A stretch of DNA of 64,000 bases from TMED14 sp963925545 (GCA_963925545.1 CAWUSA010000012.1:133053-197052); one strand, 5' to 3'. Positions 26,762 to 36,815 are shown, counted from the first letter of the stretch. The notes: generated from the sequence alone by a model not told the origin. Translations and numbers: made by a program.

Positions 26762-27870
26762 GACAGCAAGCCTTCCAATTGTTGAACAATGGAGGCGGAG
26801 GCATGTGGCTTTGCCATGCGCAATGCAGCAGAACGCAGGCCGTCCAGAGCTGCTGAATCCGCCAGCAATTCCGTGACCATGTTGCCTAAGTCATCCACGT
26901 CATTTTCTGGCAGCAACAAGGCAGCACCTTGATCTGATAAGCTTCTTGCATTGTGGCTTTGGTGATCCTCCGCCACATTGGGGGAAGGGATCAAGATGGC
27001 GGCGGCGGCCACAGCAGCCAATTCGCTCAAGGTGCCAGCCCCGGCACGTGAGATGATGACGTCAGCGGCGCGGTAGGCGGTAGGCATGTCCTTGATAAAG
27101 GCCTTGAGTTGACGACCTGATTGCTGTGGCAGCCGCTGACTGAGATCTTCATGGTAAAACTTGCCGCACTGCCACAGGATTTGATGACCGGCAGCCAACC
27201 ACAGGGATTCAGAGGCTTCAACCGCTTGGTTGATGGCGCGAGCCCCTTGGCTGCCGCCAAGAACCAGCACCAAAGCTTTGTCAGGATCCAACCCCATGGT
27301 GGCTTTAGCGTCAGATCGCATGGCGAGGGTACAAGGCTGATCGGCCATGGCTGCGATAGCGGGACGGATGGGGTTGCCACTGAAGTGAATGCGTTCTGGC
27401 GGAAAAACCTTTTCCATGCCAGGGTAGGCCACACAAATGGATTGTGCCTTGGCAGCAAGCATGCGGTTGGTCTTGCCAGCAAAGCTGTTTTGCTCCTGAA
27501 TCAGGGTGGGAATGCCCATCAGTTGCGCCACTTTGAGAGTTGGGCCTGAAACATAGCCCCCAGTCCCAACCACCGCATGGGGCTTGAAGGAACGGATGAT
27601 TTGCCACACAGACCACAGACTCATGACCAGCTTGAAGGGCAGACTCAGATTTTTGTGCATGGCTTTGCGTTGAAAGCCAGCAATGGGGATGCCAGTGATG
27701 GGGTAGCCTGCATTGGGTACCATGTGCATTTCCATGCGGCCTAAAGCCCCCACAAAGGCAATTTTAGCCTTGGGGTGACGTTGCGCAATGGCATGCGCAA
27801 TACTTATGGCCGGGTAGATATGCCCGCCGGTGCCACCACCTGAAATCAAGATGCGAAGGGACTCAGTCAT
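26758..27870 (-). CDS. murG: UDP-GlcNAc:lipid I GlcNAc transferase MurG
   Basis: 370 residues, GT-B fold. The N-terminal loop ISGGGTGGHIYPAI and the second glycine-rich loop VLGGSQGARAIN are the MurG hallmarks, and SRAGAGTLSEL is the UDP-GlcNAc site. It converts lipid I to lipid II at the inner face of the membrane. It overlaps ftsW by 8 bases. Confidence 0.97.
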   Translation of the reverse strand: MTESLRILISGGGTGGHIYPAISIAHAIAQRHPKAKIAFVGALGRMEMHMVPNAGYPITGIPIAGFQRKAMHKNLSLPFKLVMSLWSVWQIIRSFKPHAVVGTGGYVSGPTLKVAQLMGIPTLIQEQNSFAGKTNRMLAAKAQSICVAYPGMEKVFPPERIHFSGNPIRPAIAAMADQPCTLAMRSDAKATMGLDPDKALVLVLGGSQGARAINQAVEASESLWLAAGHQILWQCGKFYHEDLSQRLPQQSGRQLKAFIKDMPTAYRAADVIISRAGAGTLSELAAVAAAAILIPSPNVAEDHQSHNARSLSDQGAALLLPENDVDDLGNMVTELLADSAALDGLRSAALRMAKPHASASIVQQLEGLLS

Positions 27871-29035
27871 GATTTCCTAATGCTTCAAGTGCGTCCAAAT
27901 CGTTTGCCATGGCTTCATCTATGTCTTTATCAGCAGTCAAGCCCTCACCATGTCCGCGGCTGACAGCAAGGATCACGCCGACAGCCATGCAAGTCATCCA
28001 AATAGAGGACCCGCCTGCGCTCACAAGAGGAAGTGTTTGCCCTGTTACCGGAAAAAGCCCCACAGCCACAGCCATGTTCACCATGGCTTGGAAGGCAATG
28101 GAAAAACTCAACCCCATGACCACCAATCGGCCAAATGCATCCTTAGCCCGGGTGGCTACCCGCACGGAGGCGAGCATGAACCAGACATACATCATGACCA
28201 CAATGCCGCCGCCGATCATGCCAAACTCCTCCACAATCACGGCGTAGATGAAGTCAGATTTCCTCTGCGGTAGAAAATGCTTGTGCAAACCCCTTCCAGG
28301 GCCCATGCCTGTTAGGCCACCTTCAGCGATGGCTGTTTGTGCCATGTTTTTTTGGTAGTTGCCACCATCATCCCCGCCACCAAAGGTTTCAATGCGACTT
28401 ACCCAGGTGTCTACCCGATTAGGGAAAGCGTCAGGGAAGGCCTTTGCTGCTAAGAGAAACAAGGCGAAAACCAGGAGGGCAATGCCTACCATTTTAGCAC
28501 TTTCCTTCAAGGGGAATCCCCCCAGGGTCATCAAGACCAAAGCGTTGAAAAAGATCAACGCGGTGGTGGATAGGTTGGCTGGAAGAACCAAGGCGCACAC
28601 CACAATGATGGCCCAATAGAATCGCTTGAATAGGGTTTTGAATGACCAATCACCGTTGTGCTTAGCCAGGCGTGTGGCCAGAAAAATAAGCAAGGATACA
28701 TTGGCCAATGCGGAGGGCTGGAAGGAGAAGCCAAAGAGGTAGATCCACCGGCTAGCATTGGTCCCGCCCATGGTCTGCCCTTTGATCATGGTGAAGGCCA
28801 GCAAGCCAATGGAGAAAAACAAAAGGAGCTTAGACAGCTGCCCGATCAATCGGTAGGGCATGCGATGCACCGCTAGCATGATTAACAGACCTAGGGCCAG
28901 GTGCATAAAGTGCGAGCCAATGCTGCTGGCAGAGTAAACGGGCAGAAAGGAGAAGACAGCCAACACCATGCAGATCACCCAAATCTGGGTGCTGCCCTGG
29001 AAGGGGTTCTTGATCCATGTTGCCCGTTGATTCAT
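27863..29035 (-). CDS. ftsW: Peptidoglycan glycosyltransferase FtsW
   Basis: 390 residues with about ten transmembrane helices. The SEDS-family features are clear, including the extracellular block with GMGPGRGLHKHFLPQRKSDFIYAVIVEE and the final PLVSAGGSS motif. FtsW polymerises lipid II during septation with its class B PBP partner, here the ftsI product. It overlaps murD by 4 bases. Its place between murD and murG is the usual one. Confidence 0.96.
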   Translation of the reverse strand: MNQRATWIKNPFQGSTQIWVICMVLAVFSFLPVYSASSIGSHFMHLALGLLIMLAVHRMPYRLIGQLSKLLLFFSIGLLAFTMIKGQTMGGTNASRWIYLFGFSFQPSALANVSLLIFLATRLAKHNGDWSFKTLFKRFYWAIIVVCALVLPANLSTTALIFFNALVLMTLGGFPLKESAKMVGIALLVFALFLLAAKAFPDAFPNRVDTWVSRIETFGGGDDGGNYQKNMAQTAIAEGGLTGMGPGRGLHKHFLPQRKSDFIYAVIVEEFGMIGGGIVVMMYVWFMLASVRVATRAKDAFGRLVVMGLSFSIAFQAMVNMAVAVGLFPVTGQTLPLVSAGGSSIWMTCMAVGVILAVSRGHGEGLTADKDIDEAMANDLDALEALGNHD

Positions 29036-30378
29036 AGCTGGCGCACTTGCAGTTTGAATTGATTGCCACGGTCTTCGTAGCTGGTGAAAAGGTCAAAGCT
29101 TGCACAGCAAGGTGACAAGAGTACATTGTCTCCTTTCTCTGCCAGTTGGTAGGCATATTTCACGGCATCAGCCATGTTGTCTGCCTCAGAAAAGAAGGGG
29201 ACACGCTCAGCAAAGGCCGTGCGAATGGCTTTCAAGTCACTGCCAATAGCCACGATGCCTTTCACATGGCGTTCCACCAATTTGAACAGTTCACTGTAGT
29301 CATTGCCTTTGTCGACACCGCCAACAATCCATACCGTTGGTGCCTTCATGCTTTCGATGGCATAATAGGTGGCATTCACATTGGTGGCCTTGGAGTCATT
29401 GATGAAGTGGATGCCGTGGATATGGCCCACAGACTCCATCCGGTGTGCCAGGTTGTCAAAATGTGCCAAGGTCTCACGGACCATGTCATTTCTGACCTGT
29501 AAAAGCCTTGCGGAAAGCCCTGCTGCAAGTGCATTGCTGGTGTTGTGTTTGCCTTGTAAGGCGAGTTGTTCGATAGTCATGATGTCGTTGTCTGAGGTTT
29601 GAATGCGGTAGCTGTCGCCTAGCGGGTAGGCACCCACAGCAGGAATGGGTCGGGGCTCATTTCGGTAAATAGGGTAGGTGGTTGCCTTAACCCGTTGGAG
29701 TTCTGATAAGATCAAGGGGTCTTGTGCATCGTAGAGGAAGGCATCACTGGCCATCTGGTGCTTGGTGACCTGGAATTTTGCATCCACGTAGGCCTCCATG
29801 CTGCCATGGCGGTCCATGTGGTCCGGAGTAATGTTGGTGATAATAGCAATATCTGGGCGGAAGCTGGGGCAGTCCTCTAGCTGGAAGCTACTCACCTCAA
29901 GGACGTAGATGTCTACGCTAGACTCCATCATCAAACGACCAGCACCGGTTCCGATGTTGCCACCCACCCGAACTGATGCCCCTGATTTCTCCAAAATATG
30001 GCCCAGCCATGTCGTGACCGTGGTCTTGCCGTTGGAGCCAGTAATGGCCACCAGTTGGCTGCCCTCAGGTTTGGATCGGTAGGCCAGCTCAATGTCAGAC
30101 CAGATGGGTAAGTGCTGCTCTCTTAATGCCAACACAACAGCTGCATCTTGTGGGATGCCCGGGCTTTTGATGACCACATTGGCCTTGCACAGGCGCTCAA
30201 GGTCATGACCATTCTCTTCAAAGGGAATGTTGTTGGCCTGCAGCTCGCTCCGGTAATGGGCTTGGATTTCACCATGGTCTGAAAGGAAGACCTCAGATCC
30301 ATGCCATTTGGCAAGCAAGGCTGAAGCCACACCAGCTTCTCCGCCACCCAGAATTGCAACATTTTGTGGAATGCTCAT
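29032..30378 (-). CDS. murD: UDP-N-acetylmuramoyl-L-alanine--D-glutamate ligase
   Basis: 448 residues from the ATG at 30,378. This start gives the standard opening MSIPQNVAILGGGEAG and a 4-base overlap with mraY; the longer in-frame extension would run 54 bases into mraY. GSNGKTTVTTW is the ATP loop, and NDSKATNVNAT is the family motif. MurD adds D-glutamate to UDP-MurNAc-L-Ala. Confidence 0.96.
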   Translation of the reverse strand: MSIPQNVAILGGGEAGVASALLAKWHGSEVFLSDHGEIQAHYRSELQANNIPFEENGHDLERLCKANVVIKSPGIPQDAAVVLALREQHLPIWSDIELAYRSKPEGSQLVAITGSNGKTTVTTWLGHILEKSGASVRVGGNIGTGAGRLMMESSVDIYVLEVSSFQLEDCPSFRPDIAIITNITPDHMDRHGSMEAYVDAKFQVTKHQMASDAFLYDAQDPLILSELQRVKATTYPIYRNEPRPIPAVGAYPLGDSYRIQTSDNDIMTIEQLALQGKHNTSNALAAGLSARLLQVRNDMVRETLAHFDNLAHRMESVGHIHGIHFINDSKATNVNATYYAIESMKAPTVWIVGGVDKGNDYSELFKLVERHVKGIVAIGSDLKAIRTAFAERVPFFSEADNMADAVKYAYQLAEKGDNVLLSPCCASFDLFTSYEDRGNQFKLQVRQL

Positions 30379-31601
30379 CTCAGTTTGAGTGTGATCAGGG
30401 TGAAAATGGCCAAGAAGATGCCAATGATCCAAAATCGAATGACGATTTTGGATTCATGGTAGCCCTTCTTCTGGTAATGGTGATGCAAAGGAGACATCAA
30501 GAAAATACGCTTGCCTGTTCCCGTGCGTTTTCTGCTGTATTTGAAATAACTGACTTGCAGGATGACCGACAGGTTTTCCACCAGGAATACCCCTGCCAGG
30601 ATAGGAATCAGCATTTCCTTTCTGACAGCAAAGGCAAAGACAGCAATGATGGCACCAATGGCTAAGCTTCCTGTGTCACCCATGAAGACTTGCGCGGGGT
30701 AGGTGTTGTACCAAAGAAAGCCAATGCAGGCACCCAAGAAAGCGGCGGCAAAGACCACCAATTCACCTGAAAGCGGGATGTACATGATATCCAGGTAGCT
30801 GGCAAATACCACAGAACCACTGACGTAGGCTAGAACGGCTAGGGTAAAGGCCATGATGGCAGAGGTGCCCCCGGCCAGGCCGTCCAAACCATCGGTGAGG
30901 TTGGCGCCGTTGCTGACGGCTGTGATGATGAAAACGACCACCAAGACAAAAAGCCAAACGCCAAGGTCGGGGCTGATCCAGTTCAACACATCTGCATAAT
31001 CCAAGGTGGCATTCTTCACGAAGGGCACGGTGGTTTTCAGGCTGTTCTCTGTGGCGCCAAATAGGGGTAGGTCATTGGTTTGCTGGCCATGAAGGGCGAT
31101 GCGTTCAGTGACAGGGATTTCCTCCTTGAGGCTGACATCGGGATGGAAGGCCAGGGTCAGACCTACAATTAGACCCAGTGAAATTTGGCCTAATACTTTG
31201 AACCATCCACGCAAGCCTTGCTTGTTCTTTTTGTAGACCTTGATGTAGTCATCTGCAAAGCCAATGCCGCCCATCCATAGGGTGGTCAAGAGCAGCAATT
31301 GAATGTAAATGTTGGCCAAGTCTGCCACCAGTAACACCGGCACCACAATGGCGCCAAGGATGATGATGCCACCCATGGTTGGGGTGCCACTCTTTTCAAG
31401 CTGGCCTTCTAGGCCAAGGTCACGAATGCTTTCGCCTGCCTGTGCCTTGCGAAGGATGGCAATGAGCTTGCCCCCAAAAACCAGACTGATGGTCAGGGCA
31501 ATCATGATGGCCAATCCTGCACGGAAGGTTAAAAACTGCCAGAGACCCGTGCCAGGCAAGTCCATGTGTTGATCCAAGTAGGTGAATAGTTGGTAAAGCA
31601 T
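30375..31601 (-). CDS. mraY: Phospho-N-acetylmuramoyl-pentapeptide-transferase MraY
   Basis: 408 residues with ten transmembrane helices. The motifs KxGTPTMGG (here KSGTPTMGGI), FADDYIK and NLTDGLDGLA are all present and form the active site. The protein is about 45 residues longer than in E. coli because of an extended loop around residues 155-210, as in other Bacteroidota. It makes lipid I from UDP-MurNAc-pentapeptide and undecaprenyl phosphate. The start shares one base with the murE stop. Confidence 0.97.
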   Translation of the reverse strand: MLYQLFTYLDQHMDLPGTGLWQFLTFRAGLAIMIALTISLVFGGKLIAILRKAQAGESIRDLGLEGQLEKSGTPTMGGIIILGAIVVPVLLVADLANIYIQLLLLTTLWMGGIGFADDYIKVYKKNKQGLRGWFKVLGQISLGLIVGLTLAFHPDVSLKEEIPVTERIALHGQQTNDLPLFGATENSLKTTVPFVKNATLDYADVLNWISPDLGVWLFVLVVVFIITAVSNGANLTDGLDGLAGGTSAIMAFTLAVLAYVSGSVVFASYLDIMYIPLSGELVVFAAAFLGACIGFLWYNTYPAQVFMGDTGSLAIGAIIAVFAFAVRKEMLIPILAGVFLVENLSVILQVSYFKYSRKRTGTGKRIFLMSPLHHHYQKKGYHESKIVIRFWIIGIFLAIFTLITLKLR

Positions 31602-33064
31602 TAGCCATGAATAGATTGAAGGTTGTCTTTAAGGTGTTGCACGTCATCAAAGTTGTGCTTGACCCCTTGAATGTCTTGGGTGGTTTCATGCCCTTTGCCC
31701 GCAACAAGAATGAGGTCACCTGCTCGGGCTTGCTGGCAGGCCAGTTTGATGGCTTCTGCACGATCAGCCATGGTGATAGCCTTGCGCTTGATCACCGCGT
31801 CCAGCCCTTGTTCCATGTCGCGTAAAATGGCTTGTGGGTCTTCCGTTCGCGGGTTGTCTGACGTGAGAATGCTGTAGTCGCTTTCACTGGCAGCAATGAG
31901 CGCCATCTGTGGTCGTTTGCCCTTGTCGCGGTCACCGCCGCAGCCAATCACTGTGATGATGCGTTGATTGCCCTGTCGGAGCTCTTTCAAGGTTGAAAGG
32001 ACATTATCCAAGGCATCTGGCGTGTGCGCATAATCCACAATCCCCATGATGGACTTGGGGCCCATTACGCGTTGAAAACGCCCGCGAACCCCTTGCAGAG
32101 CACTCAAAGCTTGCAAGGCATCGCTGTCGACCATTCCAAGTAAATTGCAGCAGCCAAAGATGGCGGTGGCATTGTAAGCATTGAATCGCCCAATGATTTG
32201 AAGCCAGCATTCCCTGGTGTTGATGCTGATCAAAGTGCCACTGACCAGGCTCTCAAGGATTTTAGTTTTGTAGCTGGCTGGTCGCTCCAGTGCATAGGTG
32301 AAGTGACGCGCTTTGCAGTCAAGCAGCATGGTTTCACCGTGCTTGTCATCCAAGTTGACCAAGGCAAAAGCATCTGAAGGCAGCTGATCGAACAACCGCT
32401 TTTTGATTGCCACATACTCATCCATGTCAGCATGGTAATCCAGGTGGTCCCTGCTGATGTTGGTGAACAATGCACCAGCGAAGTGGATGCCGTGGCTGCG
32501 CTCTTGTGCCAACCCATGTGAACTGACTTCCATGAAGGCCACCTTGCAGCCAGCTTTGACCATGGCAGACAGGTGCGACTGAATGTCCCAGGCATCGGGG
32601 GTGGTGTGTGTAGCGGGCAATTGCTCGTTGTGAATGTGCACCGCAATCGTGGAGAGTAGGCCAGACTTGATGCCTGAATTCATGTACAGCTTGTGCAAAA
32701 GGGTGGCAACTGTGGTTTTGCCATTGGTACCTGTGACGCCAACCACCTGCAAGTCTTTGGAGGGGTTGCCATGCCAATTGGCTGCCAACATGGCGTAAGC
32801 GCGATGGCTGTTAACCACCTGAATCACCGTGACGCCATCGGGAATGCTTGAGGGCATGCTTTCACAGAGAATGGCGCAGGCACCATCTTGAATGGCTCCC
32901 TCAATGAAGGCATGGCCGTCGATTTGAACCCCTTGTCGCGCAATGAATAGGGAATCACGCCTGACGTGCCTGGAATCTGCCGTCATGGACTGGATGGCTA
33001 AGTTGTCTTGCCCATGAATCTGAATGGGGTCAATGCCTTGCAATAAGCGATTCAAGAGCTTCAT
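31601..33064 (-). CDS. murE: UDP-MurNAc-tripeptide synthetase MurE, meso-DAP type
   Basis: 487 residues. The ATP loop GTNGKTTVATL, the central YAHTPDAL and the motif DNPR with Asp403 are present; DNPR is the signature of enzymes adding meso-diaminopimelate rather than lysine, so the peptidoglycan should be of the DAP type. It overlaps ftsI by 4 bases. No murF or ddl follows in this cluster, so those steps are encoded elsewhere. Confidence 0.97.
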   Translation of the reverse strand: MKLLNRLLQGIDPIQIHGQDNLAIQSMTADSRHVRRDSLFIARQGVQIDGHAFIEGAIQDGACAILCESMPSSIPDGVTVIQVVNSHRAYAMLAANWHGNPSKDLQVVGVTGTNGKTTVATLLHKLYMNSGIKSGLLSTIAVHIHNEQLPATHTTPDAWDIQSHLSAMVKAGCKVAFMEVSSHGLAQERSHGIHFAGALFTNISRDHLDYHADMDEYVAIKKRLFDQLPSDAFALVNLDDKHGETMLLDCKARHFTYALERPASYKTKILESLVSGTLISINTRECWLQIIGRFNAYNATAIFGCCNLLGMVDSDALQALSALQGVRGRFQRVMGPKSIMGIVDYAHTPDALDNVLSTLKELRQGNQRIITVIGCGGDRDKGKRPQMALIAASESDYSILTSDNPRTEDPQAILRDMEQGLDAVIKRKAITMADRAEAIKLACQQARAGDLILVAGKGHETTQDIQGVKHNFDDVQHLKDNLQSIHG

Positions 33065-35079
33065 CCGAGGGTCAGTTTGATGGGTGATTGCACACGCTGT
33101 CCAGCGGAGGGATACTGCTGTTTTACAAGGCCAATGCCATTGAGATTCACGTCAATGCCATGGCTTTCTAAAAGGGTCATGGCAGCCTTAGCTGTCCACT
33201 GATTAAGGTTAGGCATCTGTCCGCTTTCCAGGGCGATTTCTGCCTGCTGAATGACCTGGGTTTCCTGTTGTTGACGCTGTTTTGCTTTGGTCTCAATGCC
33301 TGTTGCCCAATACCCACCTTCTGGGGACACCTGGCGAGCCTGCATCCGATTCACGGCCAATGCGATCTCCTTGAATACGGGTCCCGCGACAATGGCGCCG
33401 TAATAGCCAGTGGATTTCACGGGTCGATTGACCACCACCACGCAGGCGTATTGCGGATCTTCCGATGGGAAATAGCCAGCAAACGACGCTTGGTAGCCCA
33501 AGGTTTCCTTATTCCAGTACTCCAGCTGACTGGTTCCTGTTTTACCTGAAATGCTGACTTCTTCATTGCTCAATTGCTCGCCAGTCCCGCGTGTGACTGC
33601 ATGGTGAAGGATGGTTTGAATTTGCTTGAGTGTTGACTTGGACGCAATGCTTGGGTGCAAGACCTCTATGTCAGAGCGATCGGTGATTTGGCCGCGGTAG
33701 CGAACAGCCTCCCACAGGGTGGGTCTGACCATGATGCCATCATTGGCAATGGCATTGTAAAAGGTCAATGTTTGCAACGGCGTGCATTCCATGCCATAGC
33801 CAAACATCATCCAGGGCAATGTCGTGCCATACCAATTGTCATCCTCTGTTGTTGGGATCTTAGGCTTCTGTTCTCCTTTGATTTCAATGTCTGTTCGCTT
33901 GTCAAGGCCCATTCGGTAGAGGCGGTCAATGAAGGCTTTTGGTTGGCTTTTGTAATGGGGGTAGAGGGCTTTCACAATGCCCGTGTTGGATGACAGCTCC
34001 AATGCCCGCGCCACGGAAATGTTTCCGTAACCCCCACTGCCATTGTGCTTCCAGTTGGAGTCTTTGATTTTTTTGTTGTAGATGGTGTGCAGACCACCGG
34101 TGGTGTTTACCATGGTGGCGGTGTCAATGACCCCATCTTCCAAGGCCACCATCAAAGCTGCAACCTTGAATGTGGATCCAGGCTCTGTCCGCTCCCAAAC
34201 TGCGTAATTAATCAGCTCTCGGTAGTTGCTGTCTTGCTCGGTTTTCCCCAGATTAACAATGGCTTTGATCTTGCCAGTTTTAACCTCCATCAATACGGCA
34301 CAGCCGTGATTGGCGCGGTGACGTCTGAGGGATTTAAGCAGGGCGCGGTGAGCCACATCCTGCATCCGGGTGTCAATGGTGGTGATCAAGTCAGAACCAT
34401 TCACGGGGTCTGACGTGAACTGGCTTTCCATGGGCTTCCAATGGCCGCCTTCTAACTGCTGCATCCATCGTTTGCCGTCATGTCCGCGAAGCACCTCATT
34501 GAACGAAGCCTCCAAGCCTACCGTTGCATCACTTCGCGAGTAACCAATGGTTCGAGCTGCCAGCCCTTTCAAGGGAATAAGTCGATTGGGCTTCACAGAC
34601 TTCACCAGACCTGTGACAAATCTGTTGCCCTTGAACAAGGCGGATGTGGCAATGGTCCGGTACTCTGAATAGGTCAGGTTTTTCGCGATCAGGATGTAGC
34701 GTTTTTTGGCGGCATGCTGTGAACGAAGGAAGGCCCTCCATTCCCTTGCATTGCGCTTGGGTTCCACCTGTGCCAATATGGCAGCTGTGGCAGATACACC
34801 CTGGCTGAGTCGATCCGCTGACACCACCTTGCTGTCCCAGTGAATGGTGTAGGCAGGCATGGATGTGGCAAGCAGCAAGCCATCGCTTGAGTAGATATTT
34901 CCGCGGCTGGCTTCAATGGTGCGTTCCTGGATGATACGCTCACGGGCTTTCGCGATCAGGTCGGGGCCCATCACCACGGAGACGTGGTAAAGTTTAGCAA
35001 GGACCCCAATGGCCATCAGCAAAATGATGGCTGTGAATACCGCCATCCATTGCCGCCCTTTCCCAGCTGACTTATTCAT
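33061..35079 (-). CDS. ftsI: Class B penicillin-binding protein (FtsI/PBP3) with PASTA domain
   Basis: 672 residues from the ATG at 35,079 (MNKSAGKGRQW), which overlaps ftsL by 8 bases. One N-terminal membrane helix, a dimerisation domain, then the transpeptidase domain with active-site Ser302 in STFK, SSN in ELSSNTGI and KTGTSQ. The last 65 residues form one PASTA domain (MPNLNQWTAKAAMTLL...), which resembles the SpoVD-type architecture rather than E. coli FtsI. It cross-links septal peptidoglycan with FtsW. Confidence 0.95.
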   Translation of the reverse strand: MNKSAGKGRQWMAVFTAIILLMAIGVLAKLYHVSVVMGPDLIAKARERIIQERTIEASRGNIYSSDGLLLATSMPAYTIHWDSKVVSADRLSQGVSATAAILAQVEPKRNAREWRAFLRSQHAAKKRYILIAKNLTYSEYRTIATSALFKGNRFVTGLVKSVKPNRLIPLKGLAARTIGYSRSDATVGLEASFNEVLRGHDGKRWMQQLEGGHWKPMESQFTSDPVNGSDLITTIDTRMQDVAHRALLKSLRRHRANHGCAVLMEVKTGKIKAIVNLGKTEQDSNYRELINYAVWERTEPGSTFKVAALMVALEDGVIDTATMVNTTGGLHTIYNKKIKDSNWKHNGSGGYGNISVARALELSSNTGIVKALYPHYKSQPKAFIDRLYRMGLDKRTDIEIKGEQKPKIPTTEDDNWYGTTLPWMMFGYGMECTPLQTLTFYNAIANDGIMVRPTLWEAVRYRGQITDRSDIEVLHPSIASKSTLKQIQTILHHAVTRGTGEQLSNEEVSISGKTGTSQLEYWNKETLGYQASFAGYFPSEDPQYACVVVVNRPVKSTGYYGAIVAGPVFKEIALAVNRMQARQVSPEGGYWATGIETKAKQRQQQETQVIQQAEIALESGQMPNLNQWTAKAAMTLLESHGIDVNLNGIGLVKQQYPSAGQRVQSPIKLTLG

Positions 35080-35410
35080 GGTTAATGATTTGAATGGGTG
35101 CTTTGTCGGCCGCAATCAGGCCCAATGATTTGACTCTGCGCTTGACGGAACTTTCCGTGCCCATGGTCATCAAGGATGAAAGCGACTCCAAGTACTCAGA
35201 TTCCAATTCATCATAGGTGACCTTCAATTCATCGATATGCGTCACGTTGTCCTCAGCGCGGTGGGCGCCATAGATCGCAAGCAGAGACAGCAGGACCAAG
35301 TAGCCAGCAAAAGGCAGGTTGCGGAGTACCAGGGGATGCCCCCAGAATCCACCCCGCAAGATCTCTTTTGCCGCTCGGCTTGATTGCTTGATTCGTTGTT
35401 TCAGCCCCAT
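35072..35410 (-). CDS. ftsL: FtsL-like division protein
   Basis: 112 residues with a basic cytoplasmic N-terminus, one transmembrane helix (about 33-50, LPFAGYLVLLSLLAIYGAH) and a periplasmic coiled-coil segment (HIDELKVTYDELESEYLE). This topology, and the position between rsmH and ftsI, identify it as FtsL although sequence conservation is low. It would recruit FtsW-FtsI with FtsQ and a FtsB-like protein. It overlaps rsmH by 10 bases. Confidence 0.82.
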   Translation of the reverse strand: MGLKQRIKQSSRAAKEILRGGFWGHPLVLRNLPFAGYLVLLSLLAIYGAHRAEDNVTHIDELKVTYDELESEYLESLSSLMTMGTESSVKRRVKSLGLIAADKAPIQIINHE

Positions 35411-36315
35411 GTTGGCTCGATTTTCTCCACCACACGAAGTTTGGCACTTCGCGCTCTGGGGTTGATGGCGATTTCCTCTTGGCTAGCAACCAAAGGTTTC
35501 CTTGTGATTCGATCAAAGATTTCATAGCGCCTGCCATGGTCATCTCTGGCTGCTTCGCCTTCCAGCACGCCTTCTTTGAAAAAGCGTTTGACGCGACGAT
35601 CCTCTAGGCTGTGGTAGGACATCACAACATAGCGTCCGCCAGTCTTGAGCAGGTTGGCGCCATCCACTAGCAGGCTGTCAAGCACAGCCAGCTCACGGTT
35701 GACTGCAATGCGTATGGCTTGAAACACCTGTGCGGGGAGCTTCTTGCCTCGAGGCCCCTTGCACATGGGCTGAAGGCATTCGTACAAGTCCTCGGTCCAT
35801 GTCATCTGGCCGGCGTCTCTGGCTTGAATGATGGCTGTTGCCACCCGCCCAGCTTGATGCACGTCACCAAATTCGCGAAGGGTCTGTGCCAGTTGCTCCC
35901 ATGTCACAGTTTCTAACCACTCTCTGGCACCAGGTCCCGATTGCGGGTTCATTCGCATGTCAAGCTCAGCGTGCTGTCGAAAGGAGAATCCCCTGCTGCC
36001 CTCATCGAGTTGGTGACTGCTCACCCCAAGGTCAGCAAGGATGCCATCGACAGCTGTTACCTTGTGCAGGCGCAGTATCCGTGTGATGTGCTCAAAATTG
36101 AAAGGGAGCAGTTGAAAACGGTCATCATTGGGTGCGTTTTTGCTGGTGTCGGGGTCTTGATCAAAGCCAAACAATTTACCCTCAGGCCCCAGCTGATCTA
36201 GAATGGCTCGACTGTGTCCGCCTCCGCCGAAGGTGGCGTCGACATAAATGCCATGGGGTTGTATATGGAGGTGTTGGATGCAGGCGTCGAGCAGGACAGG
36301 GTCATGATAGGTCAT
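35401..36315 (-). CDS. rsmH: 16S rRNA (cytosine-1402-N4)-methyltransferase RsmH
   Basis: 304 residues. HDPVLLDACIQHL-like opening, the SAM motif VDATFGGGGHSRAIL, DLGVSSHQLDEGSRGFSF and the C-terminal SYHSLEDRRVKRFF are all diagnostic. It methylates C1402 of 16S rRNA in the P site. It overlaps mraZ by 14 bases and ftsL by 10. Confidence 0.97.
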   Translation of the reverse strand: MTYHDPVLLDACIQHLHIQPHGIYVDATFGGGGHSRAILDQLGPEGKLFGFDQDPDTSKNAPNDDRFQLLPFNFEHITRILRLHKVTAVDGILADLGVSSHQLDEGSRGFSFRQHAELDMRMNPQSGPGAREWLETVTWEQLAQTLREFGDVHQAGRVATAIIQARDAGQMTWTEDLYECLQPMCKGPRGKKLPAQVFQAIRIAVNRELAVLDSLLVDGANLLKTGGRYVVMSYHSLEDRRVKRFFKEGVLEGEAARDDHGRRYEIFDRITRKPLVASQEEIAINPRARSAKLRVVEKIEPTWG

Positions 36316-36775
36316 CGTGCGCTTCCCCTTGATTGCCCATGACGTCCTCTGCCAGGGCCGCGATGTCTATGTCATCGCGATTCAACTCTTTCTCGTAATC
36401 TGCTTCATTCCAGATCTCTATGCCCATCGTTGTGGCTGAAAAAACGATGCCTTCGGTTAAGTTGGCATGTCTCAATAGGTCTTTAGGAATCAGAATTCTG
36501 CCCGCTGCATCCATGTCAATCAGTTTCACGCCAGCGTGAAATAGACGCACAAAATCTGCGTTTTTCTTCACAAATCGATTGAGTTCCCCCACTTGGTCAG
36601 AGACCTTTCTCCATTCTGCCTGGCTGTGCAATTCCAAGCACTGATTGAATATGCTGCGCTTGATGATGAAGCCACCCTCACCCAATGCAAGGAGTTGACG
36701 CTTCAACCCTACGGGGAGAGAAGCGCGACCCTTTGAGTCAAGTTTGCATGCGTAGACGCCGATGATGGAGCTCAT
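36302..36775 (-). CDS. mraZ: Transcriptional regulator MraZ
   Basis: 157 residues from the ATG at 36,775 (MSSIIGVYACKLDSKGRASLP), which is downstream of the promoter; a longer in-frame reading would begin inside the operator. Two AbrB-like SpoVT domains are visible, one around KLDSKGRASLPVGLKRQLL and one around KLIDMDAAGRILIPKDLLRHA. MraZ is the DNA-binding repressor of the mra/dcw operon, and its own operator lies 41-65 bases upstream. The product is first in the 14-gene cluster, so it can regulate its own transcription. Confidence 0.95.
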   Translation of the reverse strand: MSSIIGVYACKLDSKGRASLPVGLKRQLLALGEGGFIIKRSIFNQCLELHSQAEWRKVSDQVGELNRFVKKNADFVRLFHAGVKLIDMDAAGRILIPKDLLRHANLTEGIVFSATTMGIEIWNEADYEKELNRDDIDIAALAEDVMGNQGEAHDDLS

Positions 36776-36798
36776 GTTCTGGTTCTGATGAATTACTT

Positions 36799-36806
36799 CA
36801 AAATTA
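36799..36806 (-). promoter_or_regulatory. -7 element (TAATTTTG) of the dcw operon
   Basis: An exact TAnnTTTG match on the minus strand, 23 bases before the mraZ ATG. Predicted start near 36,793, giving a leader of about 18 bases. No TTG is present at -33; the MraZ boxes occupy that region. Confidence 0.6.
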
Positions 36807-36815
36807 CCGGAGTGT

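Noticed and set aside
29032..30432. Longer starts for murD (30,432), mraZ (36,841), ftsI (35,115), gldB (39,738) and the ABC-F gene (44,143)
   Set aside because: Each extension runs into an upstream gene or past the promoter and adds residues foreign to the family; the internal ATGs give standard N-termini and short overlaps.
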